From contig JBEIQE010000011.1 of the NCBI GenBank assembly GCA_040376705.1, forward strand, positions 1 to 64,000: DNA of 64,000 bases, read 5' to 3'. Source of the DNA: JBEIQE01 sp040376705 (GTDB taxonomy: Bacteria > Pseudomonadota > Alphaproteobacteria > UBA2400). The position numbers and the translations under genes were made by a program. Shown piece by piece: positions 24,684 through 32,974 of the stretch; the first letter of the stretch is position 1, and every line of letters begins with the position of its first letter. The notes beneath the pieces were generated by a model that was not told the origin of the DNA, did not search any database, and saw only the letters and a list, made by a program, of their open reading frames with translations.

Positions 24684-25118
24684 TCACGCAGCCCTACGCT
24701 TGCTCGGCTTGAGTAGTTTCTCGGCGCGGCGGCCATGCTTGGGCTTAGCCTTTGAGAGACGCGCAAGGTTAAACCGGCGGCTGATACGGCGCGTTACATT
24801 GATCGCCAGAAGCAAGGCCACTACCAATGCGAAGCCACCGCAGGCCATGAAGATAAAATCCCAATCCGCAGTGCTGTGCAGGTTGGTGCCCAGCAACTCC
24901 CGCAGCTGATCGGCGGTCACGCCGCGCTTTAGCTCGGCGTTGGTCTCATCCAGCCACTCAAGCAGATTGGTCAGGTTCTCGCCGTTGCGGAAAATGCGGT
25001 CAGTCAGATAGCTCATGAGTAACGCCAAAAACGTTACGATGAGCAGCATACCGGCATCGACCCTGCTGAAACCGGCTCTGCTAAAGCCTGCGCGGAAATT
25101 GCGCTTGTTGTTATTCAT
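24684..25118 (-). CDS. Small two-pass membrane protein with prepilin-like N-terminus
   Basis: 144 residues from ATG 25118, preceded by GAGGATATT. The N-terminus contains AGFSRVDAGMLLIVTFLALLM: G|F followed by an acidic residue (Asp, not Glu) at +5 and a hydrophobic helix, reminiscent of a prepilin signal. Unlike pilins it has a second transmembrane helix (FIFMACGGFALVVALLLAI) and a strongly basic C-terminal tail. Function unknown. It could be an ordinary membrane protein whose N-terminus resembles a pilin by chance. Confidence 0.55.
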   Translation of the reverse strand: MNNNKRNFRAGFSRAGFSRVDAGMLLIVTFLALLMSYLTDRIFRNGENLTNLLEWLDETNAELKRGVTADQLRELLGTNLHSTADWDFIFMACGGFALVVALLLAINVTRRISRRFNLARLSKAKPKHGRRAEKLLKPSKRRAA

Positions 25119-25461
25119 AATATCCTCGTTGTATCGCACTTATAAAAATGCCCTTCTTGCGCTTAATAAGCACGGGGCCTTCCCTTTAAGTTAGGCCGAA
25201 AGCATTAAGGAAAAGTCACACACTTGATGCGCGGTAAGCCTGTAACAATAATTATTATGCGGGATTTAACCGAGATTAGAGCCGCAACTAGGGCAAAACT
25301 ACATTGCCTTTTAAACGCGCCCGCTTACCGATGATTGATATGGAACATCAATACCGCCGCTTTGAGTAATTTGCACGATCTCTGCCTGATAAAGGAAATA
25401 AAGTATTAACCTAAGCAACTGTAACAGTAAATCTGAACGCTTAGAATAAGGCCAAACCCGA
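25119..25461. other. Intergenic region between divergent genes
   Basis: About 340 bp between the divergent 24684-25118 gene and pilin J. It must hold both promoters. I see AT-rich patches (AATAATTATTATG near 25250) but no clear -35/-10 pair, RNA gene or repeat. Confidence 0.5.
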
Positions 25462-26073
25462 ATGTCCGGCAGAATAATGAGAACAAGAAACGGTTTCAGC
25501 CTCGTCGAGGCAGCAATTGTACTCGCAGTGGTCGGTCTGGTGATTGGTGGCATCTGGGCTGTCTCTGCGCAAATACAGTACTCGCGGAAACTCACCGAAA
25601 CAGAGCAGGGCCTTTACTACTACGCCAACCAGATCGGCACGCTTATCACCTCCAAACAGGCAGTGGAGGCTGGCTGCAATGGCGCCAACTGTAACTTGCA
25701 TAATGTTCTAGCATCGCTGCAAACACCGCCGGGCTGGACGCTCAAGCCGGGAGAAAGGCCACGCGACCCGTTCAACAACATGATCTATTCGGAGCTCTCT
25801 CAATCCAACCCTGCAACAGGCCGCATCGGCGGGCTCTTTACACTGGGGTATTCGTGGCAAACCATATCGGACCGATATGTCTGCGCGCGTATAAAATATT
25901 TCATGGTCACTAAAATCGGCCGCTCCTATCTACCGCATGGAGCTACGCCAGGCTGCTCGCAGTACAATCATGACCCGAGTGGCGCGAGCGTGGATTTCTA
26001 CTATGAAAATTGCTGCACCGGCACTGTGGCGGGTGAGGTCGGCGCTTACTTCCACTTACCCAGCCTGAACTGA
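25462..26073 (+). CDS. Type IVb-like prepilin (family member J)
   Basis: 203 residues. Leader MSGRIMRTRNG, then FSLVEAAIVLAVVGLVIGG with Glu at +5 (Ser replaces the usual Asn). The head has TPPGWTLKPGERPRDPFNN, many Cys (EAGCNGANC, YVCARIKYF, ENCCTG) and a short terminal strand. TAAGG lies 10 nt before the ATG. Convergent with mnmG (10 bp gap). Confidence 0.85.
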   Translation: MSGRIMRTRNGFSLVEAAIVLAVVGLVIGGIWAVSAQIQYSRKLTETEQGLYYYANQIGTLITSKQAVEAGCNGANCNLHNVLASLQTPPGWTLKPGERPRDPFNNMIYSELSQSNPATGRIGGLFTLGYSWQTISDRYVCARIKYFMVTKIGRSYLPHGATPGCSQYNHDPSGASVDFYYENCCTGTVAGEVGAYFHLPSLN

Positions 26074-26083
26074 GCAAAGCTAC

Positions 26084-27946
26084 TTACGCAGCCTTGCGCT
26101 TAACGTGGCGGAGCAGGGCGATAAGCGCAGCCGGGGTCATGCCGGGAATGCGCGAAGCGGCGCCCAGTGTCGCTGGGCGGTTTTTCTCCAGCTTCAACTT
26201 CAGCTCGGCTGAAAGATTACCGATGTTGCCGTAGTTAAGCGCGGCCGGCAGCTCGAGCTGCTCTTCACGGCGATAGGCGGTGATGTCTGCCTCAGCGCGT
26301 TCGAGATAGCCGGCATAACGGCCATCAATTTCGATCTGCTCCAGAATCTCGGGCGAGAAACCCGCCAGCGCCGGCCAGATGGATTTGATCTGCTCCAGCG
26401 ATACATCCGGATAACGCAGCAGCTCAAGCGCACTACGGCGCACACCATCCAAATTCACCTGCACGCCAAGCGCCACCAGCTCGTTAGGCGATTTGGCGTC
26501 CTGCTGCGCAATAGCGCGGGCGTTTTCAATCTCGGCCTTCTTGGCGGCCCAGCTGGCAGCGCGAACAGAACCAACACAACCAAGCTCAAGGCCGATATCA
26601 GTCAGGCGCTGATCGGCATTATCTGCGCGCAGGATGAGGCGGTATTCAGCGCGCGAGGTGAACATGCGGTACGGCTCGGGCGCGCCGTGGGTCATCAGGT
26701 CGTCAATCAACACACCGAGGTATCCTTCGGCGCGGTCGAGTGCGAAGGGCGTGTAGGTGCTGGTCTCAGAGCCCGCCAGCAAGGCTGCGTTCAGGCCGGC
26801 AAGCAGGCCTTGTGCTGCAGCTTCTTCATAGCCCGTGGTGCCATTAATCTGCCCTGCCATGAACAGACCGGCGAGATGCTTTGACTCGAACGAGCTTTTA
26901 AGGGCGCGCGGGTCGCAATAGTCATACTCAATCGCGTAACCATGGCGCAGGATCACGCAGTTCTCAAGACCCGGCATGGCACGCACCAGCTGGTCCTGCA
27001 CATCGCGCGGCAGCGAAGTTGAAATGCCATTGGGGTAAACAGTGGGGTCATCCAGCCCTTCCGGCTCAAGGAAAATCTGGTGACGGTCCTTCTCGGCAAA
27101 GCGCACCACCTTGTCCTCAATCGACGGGCAATAGCGCGGGCCGGTGGATGAGATCTGGCCCGAGTACATAGGCGCGCGGTGCAGGTTGGCCCTGATCGCC
27201 GCATGCGCCTTCTCGTTGGTATAGGTAATACCACAGGCAATTTGCGGCACGGTGATATGCGAGGTCAGGGTAGAGAAGGGCGTGGGCGGCGCATCACCCT
27301 GCTGCATCTCAAGCACCGACCAGTCAATGGTGCGGCCATCTAGCCGCGGGGGCGTGCCGGTTTTAAGGCGGCCCATGGGCAGACCGAGGCGCTCCAGGGT
27401 TTCGCCAAGTTTAATCGACGGATTCTCGCCATAGCGGCCGGCTGACTTCTGCTCTTCGCCCACATGGGTAACTCCGCGCAGGAAGGTGCCGGTGGTAATG
27501 ACCACGGCTTTGGCCGGTATCTCTCGGCCATCCGCACACACAAGACCAGCGATGCGGTTGTTCTTGATGATCAGGTCAGCCGCCTCACCCTCAACAATCG
27601 TGAGGTTGGGGGTGTTCAGCAGCTCGGCCTGCATGGCTTCGCGATACAGCTTGCGGTCAATCTGCGCGCGCGGACCGCGCACGGCTGGCCCCTTGCTGGC
27701 GTTGAGCACCCGGAACTGGATGCCCGCCTTATCTGCCACGCGCGCCATGATGCCATCGAGCGCATCAATCTCGCGCACGAGGTGGCCCTTGCCGAGACCA
27801 CCAATAGCCGGGTTGCAGCTCATCTCGCCGATGGTGGCAAACTTGTGCGTCACAAGGGCAGTGCGCGCGCCCATGCGTGCCGAAGCCGCCGCAGCTTCGC
27901 AGCCCGCATGCCCCCCACCGATGATGATGACGTCAAATTCGCTCAT
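26084..27946 (-). CDS. mnmG: tRNA uridine-5-carboxymethylaminomethyl(34) synthesis enzyme MnmG
   Basis: 620 residues from ATG 27946, giving the canonical MSEFDVIIIGGGHAGCEAA FAD-binding start; the extension upstream to 28033 overlaps the divergent gene's control region. GEMSCNPAIGGLGKGH and the internal Cys motif are conserved. With MnmE it modifies U34 of tRNAs reading NNA/NNG codons. MnmE lies 2.8 kb away on the same strand instead of directly upstream, the gap being filled by a membrane protein, a pilin, a glycosidase-like and a Nudix-like gene. Confidence 0.96.
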   Translation of the reverse strand: MSEFDVIIIGGGHAGCEAAAASARMGARTALVTHKFATIGEMSCNPAIGGLGKGHLVREIDALDGIMARVADKAGIQFRVLNASKGPAVRGPRAQIDRKLYREAMQAELLNTPNLTIVEGEAADLIIKNNRIAGLVCADGREIPAKAVVITTGTFLRGVTHVGEEQKSAGRYGENPSIKLGETLERLGLPMGRLKTGTPPRLDGRTIDWSVLEMQQGDAPPTPFSTLTSHITVPQIACGITYTNEKAHAAIRANLHRAPMYSGQISSTGPRYCPSIEDKVVRFAEKDRHQIFLEPEGLDDPTVYPNGISTSLPRDVQDQLVRAMPGLENCVILRHGYAIEYDYCDPRALKSSFESKHLAGLFMAGQINGTTGYEEAAAQGLLAGLNAALLAGSETSTYTPFALDRAEGYLGVLIDDLMTHGAPEPYRMFTSRAEYRLILRADNADQRLTDIGLELGCVGSVRAASWAAKKAEIENARAIAQQDAKSPNELVALGVQVNLDGVRRSALELLRYPDVSLEQIKSIWPALAGFSPEILEQIEIDGRYAGYLERAEADITAYRREEQLELPAALNYGNIGNLSAELKLKLEKNRPATLGAASRIPGMTPAALIALLRHVKRKAA

Positions 27947-28039
27947 AGCGGTGGGTATAGCGGGTTGAGGGGGGCGATTGCAAGAGTAGCTGGCGTAAGG
28001 TAACGTAAGGAAAGTTTGAAAAAACAAGGACACCCCGCC

Positions 28040-28849
28040 ATGAACCAGCCAGCCCCCGCCAAAGCCAATATGGCCGTTATCGCCATCGCCACGCTCGCGG
28101 CCTTATGCGTGATCGGGTTCATGCTCTACGCCTTCAAAAAGCAGGAAGACCGGCAGGCCGCTATTACCAAATGGGTGGATACCTACCCTGTAAACGCCAT
28201 GGTGATTGCCAAACACCCCAATACCCGCGGACTGTTTAATGCCCACTTCATGCCGTATTACGACAAGGCCGGGCAGGACGGCATCGAGCGCGGGCAAATG
28301 GAGCTGCAGCAGATCTTTAATGTGAATTACCTCACCGATTATATCTGGACGGTAAAAGAAGGCGCGATCAAAGACTATGTCGATACCCAGCTTGCGCTGA
28401 TCGACCGGCTGGTAAAACTGCAGGGCAATGGCCCGGGTTTGTGCGAAGAGTATTTTGCCAATAGCGCGCTATTTGAGAAAGTGGATGCCACAGCGGGTGG
28501 GCGCTACTTCATTGAGTATATGCTGGCGTCAGAGCGTCTCATGCTCTCGGCCGAAGATGGCGTGACCTATAAAATCACCCCGCAACACCATAACTACATC
28601 CCTGCGCGCAACGCGGCGAGCAGCGCCTTCTGGCGCGAGTTCAGGGCGCTGCACCCCACACTCTCGCAAACACAGCTGCAGCAGGCAGCCGACCTGTTCG
28701 ACCCGCTGCGCAGCTGTGCCGGCTATGCCGAATATCTACGCGCGCTGTCGAAAATGGATGTCGGGTTCCAGTCACTCTACTGGCGCTCGGCCATGGAGAA
28801 AGACCGTCCGCGCTTTGAAGCGATGCGCCGAGCCCGCGGATCCGAGTAA
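28040..28849 (+). CDS. Single-pass membrane protein of unknown function
   Basis: 269 residues from ATG 28040, preceded by AAGGACACCCCGCC. One N-terminal transmembrane helix (VIAIATLAALCVIGFMLYAF) is followed by a mainly helical, probably periplasmic domain with two Cys (GLCEEYF, RSCAGYAEY). No family recognised. The gene starts an apparent operon: pilin K begins 2 bp after its stop, and the phosphodiester-glycosidase-like gene overlaps pilin K. Confidence 0.65.
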   Translation: MNQPAPAKANMAVIAIATLAALCVIGFMLYAFKKQEDRQAAITKWVDTYPVNAMVIAKHPNTRGLFNAHFMPYYDKAGQDGIERGQMELQQIFNVNYLTDYIWTVKEGAIKDYVDTQLALIDRLVKLQGNGPGLCEEYFANSALFEKVDATAGGRYFIEYMLASERLMLSAEDGVTYKITPQHHNYIPARNAASSAFWREFRALHPTLSQTQLQQAADLFDPLRSCAGYAEYLRALSKMDVGFQSLYWRSAMEKDRPRFEAMRRARGSE

Positions 28850-28851
28850 CC

Positions 28852-29424
28852 GTGCGCCGGGGATTTAATCTGGTTGAAGCGGCAGTTGTACTCGGGATCA
28901 TCGGGCTGGTCATCGGCGGCATCTGGGTGGCGGCCAGCAGCATTACACAGAACATGCGTATAAATGAAACAGCGATGGGGATTCTCACCACCATCAATAA
29001 CTCGCGCAAACTGTTTCCGCTTGCTGCCTACCCTACCAGTAATGGCGACAGCGTACAGATTGGCACAACGCTGAATGCCGCAAACGGCTATCCGCCCGGG
29101 TTTAGCGCTTTTGGCAATCATGCCATTTCGCCCCTTGGCGCACGTATTGAGGCGGCTCTCGCCTGTTATGCCGACTGCCCCAAGCTGGGCGTGAAGTTCT
29201 ACGGCCCGGGGTCAGTTGTCTATCCCAGCGAGGTAACCGCCGCTGAGTGCCGCCAGCTGGTAGCGCGCTTCGGATCCCTCATCAAGGACAACAGCGATTT
29301 CATTTACGTGCAAATCCAGACTCTGAGCAATGCTGTCTATCAGACCCTCTACCCGCCCTTCACATTCGCTGATGTAGATTGTCCGGCAGATTTCTCGCAG
29401 GTGTTTTTCTGGTTCAAACCATAA
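28852..29424 (+). CDS. Type IVb-like prepilin (family member K)
   Basis: 190 residues from GTG 28852, with an unusually short leader MRRG before FNLVEAAVVLGIIGLVIGG (Glu at +5). The head has YPPGFSAFGNHAISPLGAR, Cys at CYADCPK and AECRQLV, and a last Cys (DVDCPAD) before the terminal strand FFWFKP. It is embedded in an operon between a membrane-protein gene (2 bp gap) and a phosphodiester-glycosidase-like gene (TAATG overlap). Confidence 0.85.
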   Translation: MRRGFNLVEAAVVLGIIGLVIGGIWVAASSITQNMRINETAMGILTTINNSRKLFPLAAYPTSNGDSVQIGTTLNAANGYPPGFSAFGNHAISPLGARIEAALACYADCPKLGVKFYGPGSVVYPSEVTAAECRQLVARFGSLIKDNSDFIYVQIQTLSNAVYQTLYPPFTFADVDCPADFSQVFFWFKP

Positions 29425-30221
29425 TGCGCTACGCCAAACACACCGATCTGCTGGCAGGGCGCTCTGTATGGATCATCCGGATCGATAATGATTTTACCGG
29501 CGACCTCACCCTGCTGATCTCCAAAGTATCGGAAGCCATAACGCCTGCCATGCCGGGTAATCATATCGGCGCGGGCGCGGCGATGGATGAAATCATTCCC
29601 GCGCAGCCGGGTATCCGCTTTATCATCAATGGTGGGTTCTCGCATTATCGCAAAGACTTTTACGACTGGCCGCATCAGGATTTTCAGGTGGGCGACCCTG
29701 TAGGCGTGGTCAAGATCCGCGATCATTATTACGAAGACTTTCGCGACATACAGGGCTACGGCTTTTTCGTGCAGAACGAAAAACGCGCGCCCTGGCGCAT
29801 CATCCGTTATGCTGATCTGAATAAAACCGAGAAGTATGTGCTGGGCTGTACGCCGCTGCTGATATGGAACAGCGAGGCATTAGCGCTAACAGTCGAGAAA
29901 ATGCAGCCCCTTGCGCAAGGCACCATCACGCCGCCCAGCATCCTTGCGCATGGTCTGCAAAACCATCCACGTACGGCGATTGGCATTCAGGGGCGCGAGC
30001 TTGTTTTTGTTATGGTCGAGGGCGAGGGCTGTACACTGCCTGAGCTTCAGCACATCGGCCTGCAGCTTGAGCTTGATGCGTTTTTAAACTTAGATGGCGG
30101 TGGCTCCAGCCAGTTCAGGCTATGGGATGGTACGCAGTATATAAAGAACGCTGTTTCCCCAGAGGACGAAAAACGTGTGCTGGGCCATGTACTTATACTT
30201 TTTGATGAAAGCTTGAAATAG
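29424..30221 (+). CDS. NAGPA-family (phosphodiester glycosidase) domain protein
   Basis: 265 residues; the ATG overlaps the pilin K stop (TAATG). The C-terminal half reads RTAIGIQGRELVFVMVEG ... GCTLPELQ ... LDAFLNLDGGGSSQF, the signature of the NAGPA/phosphodiester glycosidase fold, including the conserved NLDGGGSS loop. Family members cleave phosphodiester-linked sugars; the bacterial substrate is unknown. No signal peptide is visible, so it may be cytoplasmic. Coupling to a pilin gene raises the possibility of a role with surface glycans. Confidence 0.75.
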   Translation: MRYAKHTDLLAGRSVWIIRIDNDFTGDLTLLISKVSEAITPAMPGNHIGAGAAMDEIIPAQPGIRFIINGGFSHYRKDFYDWPHQDFQVGDPVGVVKIRDHYYEDFRDIQGYGFFVQNEKRAPWRIIRYADLNKTEKYVLGCTPLLIWNSEALALTVEKMQPLAQGTITPPSILAHGLQNHPRTAIGIQGRELVFVMVEGEGCTLPELQHIGLQLELDAFLNLDGGGSSQFRLWDGTQYIKNAVSPEDEKRVLGHVLILFDESLK

Positions 30222-30248
30222 CAGAGGGCAATTGCCTATAGTCTAGCC

Positions 30249-30758
30249 ATGATGTCAGATGACCGCACCCTAGAAAACAAGCCCCATACCTTCACGCTGC
30301 TCCCCGAAGGTACGCCGCTGCCAGACTTTAACCAGATTACCTCGGTCTCGGTCGTCCCGTTTAACGACAAGGGCGAGATTGTAGTTGCACTGCTCGAGAC
30401 CCGCGGGATTGATCTGGCGGGCGGACATACCGAACATCCGGATAAAAACTGTGACGACACGGCCCGGCGTGAAACGCATGAAGAGATTTGCGTTACCCTT
30501 GGCGCACTGGTACCTGCCTGTGTGATTGAATCAACCATGCATAAAAACGGCAAGCCGACTTATATGGTGACCATGACCGGTCCGGTGCAGAGCTTTGAAA
30601 CACTCACGCGGGCTGAGGGCGAAGTCTCCTATGGGCGTACCGCTGTTATGCCCGAGCAGTTTGTTACGGCTTATGCCGGCGGGCTGGATAAAGGCCTGAT
30701 GCGGGATATCATCGAGCAGGCTACACGCACTTATAAGCGTGCGTTCTCACTTACCTAA
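30249..30758 (+). CDS. Nudix-hydrolase-like protein
   Basis: 169 residues. LAGGHTEHPDKNCDDTARRE then THEEICVTLGAL is a Nudix box (G-x5-E-x7-REUxEExGU) with slightly altered spacing, in a suitable position after the first strands (SVSVVPFNDKGEIVVALLE). Nudix enzymes hydrolyse nucleoside diphosphates linked to another moiety; the substrate is unknown. The 3' end overlaps the convergent mnmE by 12 bp. Confidence 0.65.
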   Translation: MMSDDRTLENKPHTFTLLPEGTPLPDFNQITSVSVVPFNDKGEIVVALLETRGIDLAGGHTEHPDKNCDDTARRETHEEICVTLGALVPACVIESTMHKNGKPTYMVTMTGPVQSFETLTRAEGEVSYGRTAVMPEQFVTAYAGGLDKGLMRDIIEQATRTYKRAFSLT

Positions 30759-32063
30759 ACAAAAATCCCTGAACACCACATCGAGCAGATCTTCGATACC
30801 AACCTGGCCCGTGAGGCGGCCGAGTGTGCGGCTGGCATGGCGGATATCATCCGCCAGCTGATCGATATTCAGCGTAGGCTGTAAAGCGCGCTCAAGCGAA
30901 TAGATGGTGGCTGCAACCACTTCGCGATGGCGGCTGCGGGTGAGGGTGGGGTTGGCACTAACGCCCGCCAGCTCGGCGGTACGCGCCGCCAGCGCCTGCA
31001 TCAGTTCATTCAATCCATCGCCGGTGCGGGCCGATATGCGTATAGGGGCAACGGGTAACTGCAGGTCGGGCACGGCCAGCTCACATTTATTGAGCGCAAT
31101 GATATCGCCAGCCTTGTAATGGCTCAGCACGGCAAGGTCGGGCGCAGTGGCATCCAGCACAAGCAATTTGAAGTCGGCCATATTGGCGCGCTCGAGTGCG
31201 CGGCGAATACCCTCCTGCTCTACAACATCTACTGCTTCACGCAGGCCTGCGGTATCCGCCAATGTAAGCGGATAACCACCCACATCCATCGGCACCTCAA
31301 GTACATCGCGCGTGGTGCCGGCAAGAGCCGTGACAATCGCGACATCGCGGCGGGTGAGGCGGTTAAGCAGGGATGACTTGCCCACATTCGGCGCGCCGAT
31401 AATGGCGGCGTAAACGCCTTCGCGCAGCCGCTCGGCCACAATACCGCTCTCAAGATGCAGGCGCAGGTCAGCCACCAGCGCGCTCACACCTTGGCGGATG
31501 TTCTCGATAAGACCAGCTGGCAAATCATCATCCGCAAAATCAATCGCGGCGACCAGATGCGCTTCAAGCCGTGTCAGCTCGGTGCGCCAGTTTTGCGTAA
31601 GGGTGGCAAGTGCACCGCCTAACTGGCGCAAGGCCTGTTTGCGCTGGGCCTCGGTCTCGGCATCAACCAGATCAACCACGCCTTCGGCAGCGGTCAGGTC
31701 GAGCTTGCCATGCACGACTGCGCGGCGGGTAAATTCGCCCGGCTCTGCCAGACGGCAGCCAAGCCCCGCCAAAGCCTTGGTAATACTGGAAACCACCGCG
31801 CGACTGCCGTGCACCTGTAGCTCGGCCATGTCTTCACCGGTATAACTTGCAGGGCCCGCAAACCACAGCACGAGGCCTTCATCAATCATGTCATCGCTGC
31901 CGGGCTGCACGAATTTGCACAAACGGGCAAAGCGCGGTTTGGGTAACGCGCCTGTAAGCTCAATGACACAGGTTGAAGTCAGCGGGCCGGAGACGCGAAT
32001 AATTGCTACGCCCGCACGTCCATTTGCACTGGCCAGTGCGTATATAGTGTCTGCATTGTTCAT
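30747..32063 (-). CDS. mnmE: tRNA modification GTPase MnmE
   Basis: 438 residues. N-terminal folate-binding domain (DTIYALASANGRAGVAIIRVSG), helical domain, and an inserted G domain with P-loop GAPNVGKSS, G2 TRD segment and DTAGLRE; the C-terminus has the catalytic CxGK motif (FCLGK). It partners MnmG in U34 tRNA modification. In most alphaproteobacteria it lies next to rho; here rho is on the other side of the origin. Confidence 0.96.
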   Translation of the reverse strand: MNNADTIYALASANGRAGVAIIRVSGPLTSTCVIELTGALPKPRFARLCKFVQPGSDDMIDEGLVLWFAGPASYTGEDMAELQVHGSRAVVSSITKALAGLGCRLAEPGEFTRRAVVHGKLDLTAAEGVVDLVDAETEAQRKQALRQLGGALATLTQNWRTELTRLEAHLVAAIDFADDDLPAGLIENIRQGVSALVADLRLHLESGIVAERLREGVYAAIIGAPNVGKSSLLNRLTRRDVAIVTALAGTTRDVLEVPMDVGGYPLTLADTAGLREAVDVVEQEGIRRALERANMADFKLLVLDATAPDLAVLSHYKAGDIIALNKCELAVPDLQLPVAPIRISARTGDGLNELMQALAARTAELAGVSANPTLTRSRHREVVAATIYSLERALQPTLNIDQLADDIRHASRTLGRLTGQVGIEDLLDVVFRDFCLGK

Positions 32064-32111
32064 GTCACTGCACTAGCATATATATATGAGAACCTCTAGG
32101 AGCCCCCCGTT

Positions 32112-32813
32112 ATGCCCGATATTCTTATTCCTGCGTCTGACAAATCCGGCAGTTTTGGTGCTTATGTCGCCAAACCCGCGCATGCAGACAAGGCCCCCGG
32201 CCTGATCCTGATTCAGGAAATTTTCGGCGTAAACCGCAATATGCGCGACTGGGCCGACATGTTTGCGCAGCAAGGCTACTACGCCGTAGTGCCTGACCTG
32301 TTCTGGCGCCAGGAGCGCGATGTGCAGTTGACCGACCAGAGCAAAGAAGAATGGGACAAGGCCTTTGCCCTGCTCGGCGGCTTTAACATCGACAAGGGTG
32401 TGGAAGATCTCGACGCCACCCTCAGCTGGCTGCGCGCGCAAGCAGGCTGCACCGGCAAAGTAGGCACCGCCGGCTTCTGCCTTGGTGGCCGCATGGCCGT
32501 ACTCATGAGTGCACGCACCACAGTTGACGCATCTGTCAGCTACTATGGTGTCTTCCTGCAAAACCATCTTGATGACATATCAAAAATCAAATCACCGCTT
32601 TTGATGCATGTTGCAGAGAATGATAAATTCGGCCCTCCAGAAGTGCGCGCCAAGTACGAGCCCCTGTTTAAGGGCTTGAAGAATGTAGACTATCACCTCT
32701 ACGAAGGACAGGAGCACGCCTTTGCCCGCCTAGGTGGTGAGCACTATGATGAAGCTTCGGCCAAACTCGCCAACGACCGCACAGCAGCATTCCTGAATGC
32801 GCATTTAAGCTAG
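32112..32813 (+). CDS. Dienelactone hydrolase family protein
   Basis: 233 residues, alpha/beta hydrolase fold of the dienelactone hydrolase family. The nucleophile is Cys in GFCLGGR, the acid is in AENDKFGP and the base is His in EGQEHAF; the conserved Glu lies in QEIFGVN. Family members open carboxymethylenebutenolide or related lactones, but many act on other esters, so the substrate is unclear. Divergent from mnmE. Confidence 0.88.
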   Translation: MPDILIPASDKSGSFGAYVAKPAHADKAPGLILIQEIFGVNRNMRDWADMFAQQGYYAVVPDLFWRQERDVQLTDQSKEEWDKAFALLGGFNIDKGVEDLDATLSWLRAQAGCTGKVGTAGFCLGGRMAVLMSARTTVDASVSYYGVFLQNHLDDISKIKSPLLMHVAENDKFGPPEVRAKYEPLFKGLKNVDYHLYEGQEHAFARLGGEHYDEASAKLANDRTAAFLNAHLS

Positions 32814-32974
32814 TATAATTATCAAAAAGCATACTGCTGCATGTCGTATACGTGAGAAAACAAAGGCGCATCACTTCTAAATAAAGTTGTAGTTGCTGAG
32901 ATAATTATACTCGCCGTTAACCGCGTTGCGCATAATGTAGAATATCGAATTCGGTATTTTACATAGGGGGAAAT

